The translations under genes were made by a program, and so were the position numbers. The notes beneath the pieces are model-generated. The model ran no database searches and had not been told where the DNA came from. It worked only from the letters and a program-made list of their open reading frames with translations. 64,000 nt of DNA from Bathynomus jamesi (lineage: Eukaryota > Arthropoda > Malacostraca > Isopoda > Cirolanidae): the NCBI GenBank assembly GCA_023014485.1, contig JAJOZX010003307.1:456001-520000 (forward strand). Reading direction: 5' to 3'. Positions 44,267 to 54,935 of the stretch are shown piece by piece. The stretch's first letter is position 1. Each line of letters opens with the position of its first letter.

Positions 44267-45047
44267 TGTCAGAGAGTTATAGAGGTGGAAGATCTAAAGC
44301 TAGCGAATGGGATGAGGTGACTTTATTAAGTGATCAGCCTACTAGAGTACTATGCAATTATTGCAAAGAAAGTATCACTTGAAAAATTTAGAGAGTGAAA
44401 CATCATCTAGTGAAAGTTAGACCTGCGCATACTGGTGGCAGACTTAAAGCTGCTGAATGGGATGAAGTAGAAATGTTGAGTGACCAACCAAATAGTTCAG
44501 TGCAAATACTGCAGATGTGTATTTTTAAAAAAAATAGAACGAGGAAACATCATTCAGATCGATGCAATAAAAAATGGGTACAGGCTCGTGATGATGAAGT
44601 GGATGAGCTTACAAATACAGCTACATCAGCAACTCTTCCTCCTACACATAGACATACATGGCAGTTTTGAGAGTAGACCCTCTTCAAGCAAATCATATGA
44701 AAGCCTGGTTCATGATGACACTACAATTCACAGTAGTGAGACTTCATTCACTTCAACCGCTTCTGAATCTTCCATACCATTTTTTCATTCTACTCCAGCC
44801 AAGAAAACACAAGGTCAGATAATGCCATATGTGGTTAGAACAACTGTAGATCAAAAAGAACAACTAGATTTGCAATGGGTCCAAAATTTAAGACCAGGCT
44901 ATTGTCCTCCAAGCAGAAAAAATTATCTTATTCGCTAATCAAAGTGAATAAGGAAGTAGGTACTGGATTCATTGAAAAAATACTTAGTCAATTCTACTGT
45001 AACTTTAATTCAAGATGGTTGGAGCAATGTGTCAAATGATCCAATAA
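44267..45047 (+). pseudogene. hAT (BED-finger) transposase N-terminal part, broken
   Basis: From about 44267 the readings give ASEWDEVTLLSDQPTR, CNYCKESIT and RVKHHLVKV, a BED-type zinc finger, followed by a second similar unit (AAEWDEVEMLSDQPN, CKYCRCVF). A Ser/Thr-rich linker and QWVQNLRPGYCPPSRKNYL-like block follow, then TLIQDGWSNVSNDPI. Directly after the nested element the frame resumes with IAHNVHNGCKSFL, so the motif NDPI-IA spans the insertion. Stops and frameshifts are scattered through it. BED hAT transposases bind the ends and cut; this copy cannot make one. Confidence 0.7.
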
Positions 45048-45566
45048 CACTGTGTAACACTGATTCTGTTTATATAGAATTTTTTGTTTTTATATGCAAT
45101 TGTGGGTGCTGAGTCCAAATCTGGCCTTTGTTTGTGTGTATCATCAATGGTTTCAGAGATAATCCATTTTTCATGTTTTACCATTATAATTTTATTATGG
45201 GCGCAGCAATATCAGAATAATCAGGAATTGTTGAGAACAATCCGGATGTTTGTTGACAGTTTCTTGTTCTAGAAATTGCCCGAAACTTCCACTGTGCTAT
45301 ATAGAGAAGAGCGCAGAGTCTGAGAAGTCAGTAAGTGTGAGCACACAAAGAAAGCAGGTTGTTTGTCTTATTGTTACCAACACTGAGGTAGTGTGTTTCT
45401 GTGCTTCTCTGTGCTGACGATTTGAGTGTTATCAATCCTTTTTTATTGCGAACATTATTTCAGTGTTGTGAATACATCTTTTTTCTGGAATCTGTAATCT
45501 GTTGCAGATTTAATAACTTTTCTCTATATCTGCAGGTTATGAATGTAGTACAGTTTGGTAGAGAGA

Positions 45567-47625
45567 ATGGCAATTAGAGCTTGTAAACACTCGCCGGATA
45601 TATTCTGCTACGTTTGTGGGTATTACATAGGCCCCAAGTGAGTATCACACAAGATTGTGAAAGGCACCAAGTTCTGGATCGCATATCAGCTCTATTTTGG
45701 TATGCCTATGGGTGACCAAGATAAGCCCTGGGCACCCCATGTGATCTGTGGAAGCTGCCGCTCCACACTTGAAGGGTGGCTGCGGGGAGTATGCAAGGCA
45801 ATGCCCTTTGCGGTACCCAGAATATGGAGAGAACCAAAGAGCCATCACGACGATTGCTACTACTGCATGGTAGATGTTTCTAAGTACAGGAAAGTTAAAG
45901 GAAGGCAGACTTCAGTATCCAAGCATAGCGTCGTCCATAGCTCCTGTACCACATGGCGAAGGTCTTCCAATACCACGTCCACCAGAACATGTATCTATCC
46001 ATTACTTTATCTTCTGTATTTACAGACTGTGGGTCATTATGTGTCGATTTTTCTTAGTGCTGATGCTCTTCTACATATATAGCTATGCTTATATTTTGTT
46101 TCTTTGCTTTGCAGGTTGAAAATGAGGATGCAGCTAGCTCATCTGAGATGTTGGCTGGTGAGGACAGTCATGATGAAGAATATACAGTAACTTTCAGTAC
46201 AAACCCTCACTTTCCAAATCAGAGGGAATTGGACGACTTAATTAGAGATTTGGGTCTGACGAAATCAGGGTCTGAGCTTCTGACCTCCAGACTCAAAGAG
46301 TGGAATTTGCTTGGAGAAGACTGCAAGAGCACTGTATACCGAAAGCGGCATGAAGAGTTTGCAAGGTTCTATGATGTCAATGGCTCTCTCTGTTATTGCA
46401 GTGAGGTTAATGGTCTATTCACAGCTATTGGGTTAACACACCCTCAGAGTGGCGCCTGTTTATTGACAGTTCAACTCTGAGTTTAAAAGCTGTTCTACTC
46501 CACAATGAGAACAAATATCCATCTATACCAGTTGCACATTCTGTTCAAATGAAAGAAGACTTGAAAATGTCAAACAACTGCTCACTCAAATCAGGTATGA
46601 ACAATATAACTGGGATGTGTGTGGTGATTTCAAAATGATTGGTTTCCTGTTAGGTTTACAAGGAGGGTTTACTAAATATTCATGTTTTCTTTGCCTGTGG
46701 GATAGCAGGGCTTCAACTGAGCACTATAAAACAGTTCAGTGGCCTCCACGTGAAGGACTGCAACCAGGAAAGTACAATGTACTCAGGGAACCTCTTGTGA
46801 AGCCTGACATAGTTCTGCTACCATCTCTCCATATTAAGTTGGGTCTAATTAAATTTTCCAACAGATTCGGGTCATGTTCCCTAAACTCTCTGAGGCCAAA
46901 GTCAAGGCGCTGTTGAATTCAAAGAACCTTGAAGCCAAGATGACTCCAATCGAAAAAGAGGCTTGGTGTGCTTTCCGTGATGTGGTTCATGGGTTTTTAG
47001 GCAACCATAAAGCACCAAACTATAAGGAGTTAGTGTCAAACTTGATTAAGTGCTATGGCAAAATGGGGTGCTGTATGTCTTTAAAATTACACTATCTGCA
47101 TTCACATCTAGATTCTTTTTGTGATAACCTGGGTGATATGAGTGAAGAACATGGCGAAAGATTGGTGCTACTATAGTATGTGGTCTACCTACGATTGGTT
47201 AGGTTTAGTCACGATATTTTCGTTAAAACTAACGAAAATATCATGACTAAACCTAACCAATCGTCAAGGGCGATGGACATTGGAATGTAAACAAGCAATT
47301 AGTAAACAAGGTAAGAAGCTATAATTAAAAGGTAGACTGCCGAATCGAGGTAGGAATCACGCTATAGTAGCACCGAAAGATTCTATCAAGATATTCAAAC
47401 GATGGAGAAAAGGTACCAGGGCCATTGGGATGGTTCCATGATGGGAGACTACGTATGGTCGCTGATCAGAAAGGATAAGAATGTTCATACGCGGAAGTCG
47501 CGTTCTTCAGTGCATTTTTAAGGAACGCACACTGCATAACAAGGCTTGTTATTCTCTTATTGGTTCTCCTCATGATATATATTATATCCTTTGCACCATT
47601 TTGTCAAACAATTTTGGCTCAGTAA
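45567..47625 (+). pseudogene. CMC-like element protein, copy 2, degenerate
   Basis: From ATG at 45567 it begins MAIRACKHSPDIFCYVCGYY, with a stop after GPK (TGA at 45639-45641), then MGDQDKPWAPHVICGSC and CYYCMVDVSKYRKVKGR. The exon resumes after a CAG acceptor at about 46114 with VENEDAASSSEML and NQRELDDLIRDLGLTKSGS, then MCGDFKMIGFLLGLQGG, CFLCLWDSR, an internal deletion after LGLIK (46845-46875) and HSHLDSFCDNLGD. The MITE at 47164 cuts HGERFHQDI. About five defects are visible. It is close enough to copy 1 for the two to be aligned base by base. Confidence 0.75.
47164..47374. mobile_element. MITE, 211 bp, TSD GAAAGATT
   Basis: The terminal repeats are GGTGCTACTATAG and CTATAGTAGCACC, exact inverted copies. 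GAAAGATT is duplicated at 47156-47163 and 47375-47382, and copy 1 of the host element shows a single GAAAGATT at that place. Inside, 47191-47225 and 47230-47264 form a near-perfect long hairpin. An 8-bp duplication suggests hAT or P-type mobilisation. Confidence 0.92.
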
Positions 47626-49029
47626 ACATTAATTTCCAATAGTGTTTTTATTTTCAGAAAATATTTGTTAGCCTTCTTTATATACTATGCCATATGAAAA
47701 GTGTGATAACCTATATTTTTGTAACGGTTGATGATAGAGCAAAACCAATATAATTTTTGGAATCAGCGCCCCGAAATCATTAAGAAACGACAGAAAAATC
47801 ACAATAAACAGAAAATTTTTCAAATTTTGTTACCCAGTGTAATTGCCCATAATGTTCACAATGGGTGCAAATCCTTTTTAATAACTTTTCAATTTTTCAT
47901 GATCTTTATTTACACATTGCATAATTTAAGAATTGTTTTATAAGTCAGCTTATTTGAAATAATCAACATGCCAAATCATTCTAATTAGCTACAATTGAAC
48001 AATGTAGCAATCAGAAAAATTTCAATTATTTTAAAATAAACATCTCACAACAAAAACCCAAAAACCCACTGAAAATTCCAGTGGGTTTTGGGTTGGGTTT
48101 TTTGGTGCCAACCCTGTGTAGAAGTCTCACTGGCCCAGTACCAGAAGGTTTCGTCCCTCTCTGCCCTGGCCTCTGCTCTACTGGACTGCTTTCCCCACTC
48201 TTCCTTTAACACTTGTACGGGTGTGGCTCATGCCTCTGTTTCTTGAAATATTCGAGTCGGATCTTCTCACCCACCTCACTTCTCAGAAGGTGACCCGTGT
48301 TTACCTTCCCCTCTGTATGGTCCATATGGTAAAGGTTCCGTCTCACTTGTAGATTCTGACGTTTGCCAGTTCCCAGTTACCTGATAAAATCAGGGCTGGT
48401 TACTTCAGTTCCCGGTCTGCCGCTATATCCCTAGACCACGTCGCGCTTTACTGGCCACAGGTTCGGGCACGTAAGACTTGTCGCAGTGCACCTGGTGTTT
48501 GTGTCACATGGGCGTCTCCGGCGCATGGCTTTTCCCTCCTCTAATCATCATCGTTGTGTCAACTTCGGGGGTGACGATGCCGCCGCCTTTTCCTTCTGTC
48601 CGACTTAATTGAGTGAGAGGTCCTATCTGTCTGTGAGTCTGACAAGATCAGTTTCCAAGAGGCGAGGGTCCGTGTCCAGTCCCGGTTCGTTCGTCCCGGA
48701 GTTACTCGCTCCCCTCTTCCACCCTTTTCGCTGTCTTTCTCCCTCGTGTTATATTCTCCATCTGTTCATTTGCCCGGAACCTTTCCGGCTGTGCCGGAAC
48801 GTACTTTCACTACTACTATTCTAGTGCTGTAGTGGTAACTTTTTTTTCTTGTCCATACACTGCAATGTTGAAATTTTGACCTTGTGACCTGAGGTAAAGA
48901 TATTTGACTTCTTGTACTGAAAGTCGATTACTAAGCATATAATGGTGAATGGAATGGTGTATGTTTTATGACGATTAGACAATGGTAAGTGGGTTTAAAA
49001 TCGTGGCGTATGGCCAGGGTTCTACTCTT

Positions 49030-49890
49030 GGCTATGAATGGAAATGAAAAGGTTTATTGGCAGACTATAGTCCATATGACAAATATTATTAATACAATGA
49101 CAGTTCACATACTAAGGATAGAAATATATACAGTTAATTAGAAATAATAGTAATGTCGAAGTTAAGTGGAACTTCAGACAGACGTTTTCGTACCAAGAAT
49201 TCCATAGATTAGAGGATAAACGGCAGGACTCATGGATAGCTCAGGTAATCGGGTTGGTTGATTTTTTAATTCTTTGCATTAGACTGTATTGAGCAAGTCT
49301 TGCTACCTCCAGGAAGCTCGGGACATTGCGAGTAGCAAACATTTGTGAAGCTGAGCATCTCGAGGGGTAATTTATGTAAGAGTCTAAAAGACCTGTTATA
49401 CAGCAAATTTAGTGTTCTGCCAGAACCTTTTTTATAATTCACCCAGAGTTGCTGTCCGTATATATTACTGCAGAAAGTACGAAAGTGTGTGTCTTTAGCT
49501 TCACTTGTACAGAAACAAAAGTTCCTTATAGTCATATTCGCTTTAGCACAGAGGCTTCGAGACTGTTTTCTTATATCTTATATTTTTATATCATTTTAAA
49601 CCTAATATCAGCTAGCTGATTACAGCTTTTAGGATGAAATTGCATAACCTTAGTTTTTGTAACAATAAAAAGAATGTTTCTGTGAATACACTTCGCAGAC
49701 TTTTATAGCCAATTCAGACCTTTAACAGAGGGACTTGTTAACACCATATCATCGGCATAAACTAAATTATTTATAGTTCTTATCTATACAATATCCTACT
49801 GTTGCCTCATTAAGTGAAGCAGTTAATCCGTCAATATACACATTAAACAGCATAGGAGAGAGCAAGCTATACGGCATGCCTGAAATTTTA
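49030..49890 (-). pseudogene. LINE reverse transcriptase C-terminal fragment (CR1/Rex-like)
   Basis: The minus strand gives SLLSPMLFNVYIDGLTASLN (RT block before the YADD box) near 49870-49800, a degraded middle, and then an open stretch with THFRTFCSNIYGQQLWVNYK and LYNRSFRLLHKLP (49535-49266). That series (FCSNFYGCQLW, AYNDSFR.L...LPR) is typical of the C-terminal part of CR1/Rex-like LINEs. Stops are frequent in the middle. It lies opposite to the flanking C/T-rich segments. Confidence 0.55.
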
Positions 49891-49969
49891 AGATGGGGAT
49901 ACGCTGTATGGCCGCGTATTCCCCCCCCGACCCGGCCATTACAACACTGCACTATTCACATTTGCTCCA

Positions 49970-50062
49970 TCTCTGTGGTACCTTGTCTGCCCGTTGATCA
50001 GTGAAGTTAAGCGGTATTGGGTCTGAGTGGTAGTTAGATGGGAGGCCGTCTTCCGTGTCCAG
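49970..50062 (+). ncRNA. 5S rRNA-like segment (pseudogene or SINE head)
   Basis: The stretch contains GATCAGTGAAGTTAAGC, GGTAGTTAGATGGGAGG and CCG, in the order and spacing of the 5S rRNA gene (GATCACCGAAGTTAAGC, then GGTTAGTACTTGGATGGG, then GACCG). These cover the A box, the intermediate element and the C box of the internal RNA polymerase III promoter. Identity is partial, so it is not a working 5S gene. It lies directly before the jockey-like ORF2 remnant. A 5S-derived retroposon head is the other explanation. Confidence 0.65.
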
Positions 50063-50099
50063 ATCAGATTATGTAGCCACCCGTGGTTTGGATCACACG

Positions 50100-52740
50100 T
50101 AAATATGACCTTAGATATTGCGGAGGAGGTTAAACAACCCTATCACTTTTTACCTTGTCCGTCTACCCATCCTCCCGAAACTACTACTGCCATTTCGGCC
50201 TATATATCTGCTACAGCTACCTCCTCTGGCTCCTCTTGTTTTTCAGTTGAATGGCCTATCGCCAGCCCCTGGCGTTTGGACCCTTTTGCCAAGCTTCCCT
50301 GTTCTGGTTCTCCGCCCCCTCGTTCTCTTCTCCGCCTGTTCTCTCCCTCCCGTTTTACGCCGCCTTTGGGTTTCCCCGCTTCCCTTCGTAACCGTCATCT
50401 TCCCTTTTTCATTCCTGACGGTAGTCATGCGGCTTCTGAACTTAAGAGTTCAGTCTGGCATCGACCCTCTTCCCCCATCTCCTCCGCTCCCTCCCCAACC
50501 TCCTGATGCCCCGGCGTTCTCTCCTCCGCCCCCATCCCGGAAATCGGATTCGCCCCGTTCCGCTTCGTACCCACCTTCTCGCTTTCTACACCCCTCCGAA
50601 ACCCAAACTCCTTCCACCTCCTTCCATCCGCTTTTCGCCTTTCTCTTCTTCATTCCGCCCCCAAGTTTCATTTGCTCGTCACCCCGTCACAGGAAGTTTT
50701 TCTTACTGATCTTTCTGCTACCATTTTGCAGCTTTCTTACCCCTTTCTCCTCCTGGGAGACTTTTTCAACGCGCGCCATCCTCTGTGGGGTGATACTGTC
50801 GCCAATCAGTGGGGTGGCGTTGTGGTCTCCCTTCTCGACTCCTGTCTGTCTTAATACCAGCCAACCCACGTTTTTTCACCTGTCCCACACTTTTTCCTCC
50901 GTAGATCTCTCGTTTTCCTCTCTGCCCGTCTTCCTTGATTTCTCTTGGTCTGTCACCCCACACCTCTATGGTAGTGACCATTTCCCCTTCTCCTCTGTAC
51001 GACCCGGGCCCTCGACTCCTCTCCTTTTCCTACACGTTGGTTTAACGCCAAGGCTGACTGGCTTCTCTTTCAGGCTGAATCTCGTATCACCTCAGTTCCG
51101 GGTAACTTCGGTCGATGATGCCGCCACCTACCTCACCGATGAAATCACTTTCGCTTCTCTGTCCTCCAGTCCCAAGTCAGTATTTACCCGCTCCTTCACC
51201 TCTTCAGTTCTATGGTGGACCGTGGGATGCGCTCTGGCCGTTTGTGTTAAGAAGTCGACCTTTTGACAACTTCAGCGCAACCCATCGCTTGCTAACTCAA
51301 AACCTTCAAATATGCACGTGTTCGGGCTCTTTGCACGGTCCGTGAAGCCCGCCGCTTTTCCTGGTGAGCTTACGTTTCTTCTCTCACTTCTCTCACTTCC
51401 CGCACACCCTCTTCTTCCCGAATCTGGAACAAGATTAAGAAGATTCCTGGTAAACCCTCCCCGTTTCTTACGATAGATGGACGTCCACAGTCATCCCGTG
51501 CTGTGGTCGCCGAGGTCTTAGCCTCGTCTATTGCTTCCATCTCCCGATACGCTCACTGTGATCCCGCGTTCCTCCGGCGTAAGGCTTTGCTTTCTCGTTC
51601 CCCTCATCCATTCCAGACTCTAAATACTTTCCTTTGCAACCGTCTCTTTTCAATGTCGGAAATGCACTCTGTGCTGGCTTCTTGCGGCCAGTCTACTCCC
51701 AGCCCCGACGCTATTCAACTTGATACGATTCGCCATCTACAGCGTCAGCTCTCATTTTCCTACTCACCCTCTATCTGAGTCTATAATTGGATATGGGTGG
51801 AGGGTACTTTCCCCTCCTGTTAGAGGGAAGCAGTGGTCCTTCCCTTTCCTAAGCCCGGTAAGGGCCCGACTTGTCTCCCCTTAACTACCGTCCAATAGCC
51901 TTCACCAGTTGCCTCTCAAAACTCCTCGAGAAGGTGGTTTCTCGTCGTCTGGTGTGGCACCTCAACGCCACAATTTACTCTCTCCCACGCAGACGGTTTT
52001 CGCAGGGGCCGTAGCACCAGTGACATTTTGGCTCAGCTGGAGACCGGTCCATGTAACGTTTGCAGAGCGGCGTCACCTCTGTGCGGTTTTCTTTGACTTA
52101 GAGAAGGCATATGGCACTACTTGGTGGTGGTGGTGGTGGATCTGCGTAAACTTTATCTCCGGGGTTTCCGAGGTTTCCTCCCCTACCTTCAGCTCCAATT
52201 TCTTGTTTCCGCTCCTTTCGAGTTCAGGTGGGTACTTCCTTCTCTTCTGTACACCAGCAGGAAGAATGGGTTTCCCAGGGTAGCGTCCTGAGTGTCATAT
52301 GCTTTGCGTTGGCGATCGATGACGTGGTGACGGCTCTGCCCACTTGGACCACGGTCACCCTCTGTGTCGAGGACCTTGCCATCTATTGCTCAGGTTCCCT
52401 GTTTGCCTTCCTCGAGCGTCTCCAGTTGGGCCACGGCCCACGGGTTTCGCTTTTCTCCATCTAAGACGGTTTGGTCTTCGGATGGCCCCCGTCCTGTCTT
52501 CTTTTGGTGTGGAGGGCGTGTGTTCCCCTCTCACCCTTTTCCACGTGGACCCTTCCTTCCCTCCGTATCTACTATTTCCTCTCTACTACACCGAAGTCAC
52601 AGTTCCACCCTCGCCCTCCTACAACTGTTTTTATCCCACTCCTCTTCTCATTCTGACTACCCCACCCCCCACCCCAGTGTTCGCTGACGGTCCTCGCTTG
52701 CGCGTCACCCTTCCCGTCGATGATTAAATCTATCCCTCCC
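50100..52740 (+). pseudogene. Jockey-like LINE ORF2, heavily degraded
   Basis: Readings in shifting frames give the endonuclease motif LLGDFFNARHPLWGD (50745-50790), then a thumbless RT series: KLLEKVVSRRL near 51930, VFFDLEKAYGTTW (52086), QEEWVSQGSVLSVICFALAI (52255) and TLCVEDLAIYCSGS (52355). The YxDD box is changed to VEDL. C/T richness and frequent indels are typical of an old jockey copy. The long proline-rich frame at 50118-51266 is a by-product of the composition. RNase H is not recognisable downstream. Confidence 0.65.
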
Positions 52741-53573
52741 CTAAGGAGGGAGGAGAGTATAGACACCAATCGACCAGGGAAGTACTCCGGTGGGCACGTT
52801 TGGCAGAAGACAGGGAGTGCTGGAACTCCCGTTTCTCCTGTCACTGTCCTTCACTGATTTTTTTCCGTATCTCATCTACCCTGTGAGCAGTCCAGCATGC
52901 TCTCAGAAACACACTTTTCTCACTATTCCTCACTACATATATGTAAAAATGAGCAATGAATAATTCCTATGTTCATATATTTTTATATTCATTCGTATGA
53001 TTCTTATATTCATTTATATAATTATTATATCCATTTATGTACTTCGTATATTTATATAATCCTGTTTATTCTTATATATTTATATAATCGTTGTTTACCT
53101 AATCCGTATAATTATATAATCTTTATACTCAAATATTCATTTTTACATAACCAAATTCATATAAAGATGACGAAGTTTGGATATATTTTTGATTTGCTTT
53201 CTATTTTTGCAGTCACAACCATGCGACCTACCATTTCTATGGTTGAGCCGTATCCATGTTTGTGTCATTGGAGCTTCGTTGTGAGAAGCGAATGTCCCTT
53301 AATTTCATTTCCTTAAAGTACAAACAAGACAATCGATGGTTTAGATCGTTTAACATTTCCATCACAATATTACCCATATCCCCATTTTCCATTTATTATA
53401 GACTTATGATAATTAATTATTGTTGTCTTGCATCTAACTCTCATCTCTAAATTTTATTAGGTTATGCATGCACATTGCATGTGGCATGATTGGAACCCTT
53501 GGTTGTACTTTATTCATTTACTTAATTCTTCCTCAAATGTACCCAATTCCTTAATATTTACTGTATACTCGTA
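52741..53573. other. AT-rich unassigned stretch
   Basis: Apart from short repeats of the type TTATATTCATTTATATAAT (52975-53100), I see no gene or element. The mariner begins at 53574. Confidence 0.6.
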
Positions 53574-54933
53574 AAGGGTGGGGCACGGGAACCAAGTGTT
53601 TTGGAATAATCAGGAAAATGATATTTATTTTTGTAAAGAAAATATATTGGTAGAACAACATTCGTAAGAACATAGCATTTCATGTCATAATAATCATGTA
53701 CCGAAAATTATATCTGGCATATGATGTCCTTGGCCGTCGACGCATTGTTGAAGGCGTTTACGAAAATTGGCCTCCACTCTTCCCAGCAGGTCTCTGCTGA
53801 TTTGGATGATTTGTTGACGGATCGCTTCCTTCAATGCATTTAATGTACGGGGCTTGTCCTCGTAGACACGTGACTTGAGGTACCCCCATAGAAAGAAGTC
53901 ACATGTGGACAAGTCAGGGGACCGAGGGGGCCATGCAATGTCACCAAATCTCGAAATGAGATGGTTGGGAAACAGGGGGCGAAGAACAGCCATTGACGCT
54001 CTGGCGGTGTGTGGCGTGGCCCCATCTTGCTGAAACCACAAATGTCGACGAGCAATACGCCTTCTTCGTAACTCAGGGATGAAAAAGGTGTTCACCATCT
54101 CAATGTAACGCCCAGATGTTATGGTAACGGTAACCCCATTTTGTTCGAAGAAATAGGGACCGATGACGCCAAACTTTCCCACCGCGCACCAAACTGTAAC
54201 CTTAGGGCTATGCAGCGGTTTTTCATGGAGTTGTCGCGGATTTTCAGCAGCCCAATACCGACAGTTTTGATTGTTGACGGCCCCATTAAGGTGGAAATGG
54301 GCTTCATCACTCATTACCACCATCATGTTTTCATTCTGCTCATAAAGTGCAAGCATTTCCTGTGCAAAATTCAGTCGTTGGGGGCAATCGTTTACATTCA
54401 ATTCCTGCACCATCGCTAACTTGTATGGGTGAAAATGTAATTCTTCATGCAAAATCCGTCTAACAGTACGATTGCTGATTCCGAGTGCAGCTGAATGTCT
54501 CCGAGCAGAGCGGCCTGGGCTTTGCAACATCGCTTGTCTGACCCTTTCAACGTTCTCTGGAGTACGCACAGTGCGTTGCGGCCCCTTCGGTTTTGTTTTC
54601 ATTATTGAGCCTCCTGTTCGAAGATTGTTAACCCAACGTAAGATTGTGTCACGAGCGGGAACAGAGTCATTTCGATGAATGTTGAATCTGCGGCGAAACG
54701 CACGCTGAACTGCTGTCACTGACTCGCCACTCCTAACAAAATGATCATACGCGAACATGCGGTGTTCTAACGTCCACTGCTCCATGATGGCACCTGAAAG
54801 ATAAAGGTGAGTGTTAGTTAAAGTTAAATGCTATGAACCCAGGAATGGAATGCTACCTACCGCACGCCCCTCCCATTCCTAATGGCCGATTACTAGCTAT
54901 TCAAAAAACACTTGATTCCCGTGCCCCACCCTG
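53574..54933 (-). mobile_element. mariner-type transposon, TA target
   Basis: The ends read inwards are GGGTGGGGCACGGGAACCAA (53576) and GGGTGGGGCACGGGAATCAA (from 54931), with TA at 53572-53573 and 54934-54935. The outermost two bases differ (AA left, CA right). Length 1360 bp is normal for mariner. Confidence 0.93.
53694..54785 (-). CDS. mariner-family transposase, 363 aa, intact (DD41D)
   Basis: The uninterrupted frame starts MEQWTLEHRMFAYDHFVRSG. It has an N-terminal helix-turn-helix region (SVTAVQRAFRRRF, DTILRWVNNL), a second one (RRHSAALGISNRTVRRIL) and a DDE domain with Asp 1 in VMSDEAHFHLNG, Asp 2 in WFQQDGATPHTAR and the third acid in SPDLSTCDFFLWGYLKSRVY. I count 41 residues between Asp 2 and the third Asp, hence DD41D, a spacing reported for the rosa group of mariners. 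The product would bind the ends and cut and paste at TA. Both ends and the frame are preserved, so this copy may be active. The first ATG is used; it fits the family start. Confidence 0.93.
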   Translation of the reverse strand: MEQWTLEHRMFAYDHFVRSGESVTAVQRAFRRRFNIHRNDSVPARDTILRWVNNLRTGGSIMKTKPKGPQRTVRTPENVERVRQAMLQSPGRSARRHSAALGISNRTVRRILHEELHFHPYKLAMVQELNVNDCPQRLNFAQEMLALYEQNENMMVVMSDEAHFHLNGAVNNQNCRYWAAENPRQLHEKPLHSPKVTVWCAVGKFGVIGPYFFEQNGVTVTITSGRYIEMVNTFFIPELRRRRIARRHLWFQQDGATPHTARASMAVLRPLFPNHLISRFGDIAWPPRSPDLSTCDFFLWGYLKSRVYEDKPRTLNALKEAIRQQIIQISRDLLGRVEANFRKRLQQCVDGQGHHMPDIIFGT

Positions 54934-54935
54934 TA

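Larger units (their letters stand above)
45048..47839 (+). mobile_element. CMC-like DNA transposon, copy 2, TSD TAA
   Basis: The left end is CACTGTGTAACACTGATTC and the right end, read inwards, CACTGGGTAACAAAATTTG. The 3-bp repeat TAA lies at 45045-45047 and 47840-47842; excising the element with one TAA restores the hAT codons CCA ATA ATT GCC. A 3-bp duplication and CACTG ends fit the CMC superfamily better than the 5-bp repeat around copy 1. It includes a 211-bp MITE near its right part. Confidence 0.85.
43948..48116 (+). mobile_element. hAT transposon, TSD TGTAGAAG, with nested CMC-like element
   Basis: The ends are CAGGGTTGGC and GCCAACCCTG, with further subterminal AAAACCCA/TGGGTTTT motifs at both sides. 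TGTAGAAG is duplicated at 43940-43947 and 48117-48124. The element contains a BED-finger hAT gene broken by the insertion at 45048-47839. Sequence right of the insertion (47843-48050) continues the gene for about 15 residues and then becomes noncoding, so much of the transposase is deleted. Confidence 0.93.
43363..48840 (+). other. C/T-rich segment, possibly LINE ORF1 remnant, split by the hAT
   Basis: The segment 43363-43947 plus 48117-48840 is strongly C/T-rich on the + strand, like the jockey piece at 50100-52740, with broken open frames and no motif I can name with confidence. A gag-like jockey ORF1 is possible from position and composition. The hAT at 43948-48116 interrupts it. Confidence 0.3.

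Noticed and set aside
50118..51266. A 382-residue proline/phenylalanine-rich frame as a host gene
   Set aside because: It arises from C/T-rich jockey remnants; the endonuclease motif GDFFNARHPLWGD and RT motifs lie in other frames of the same segment.
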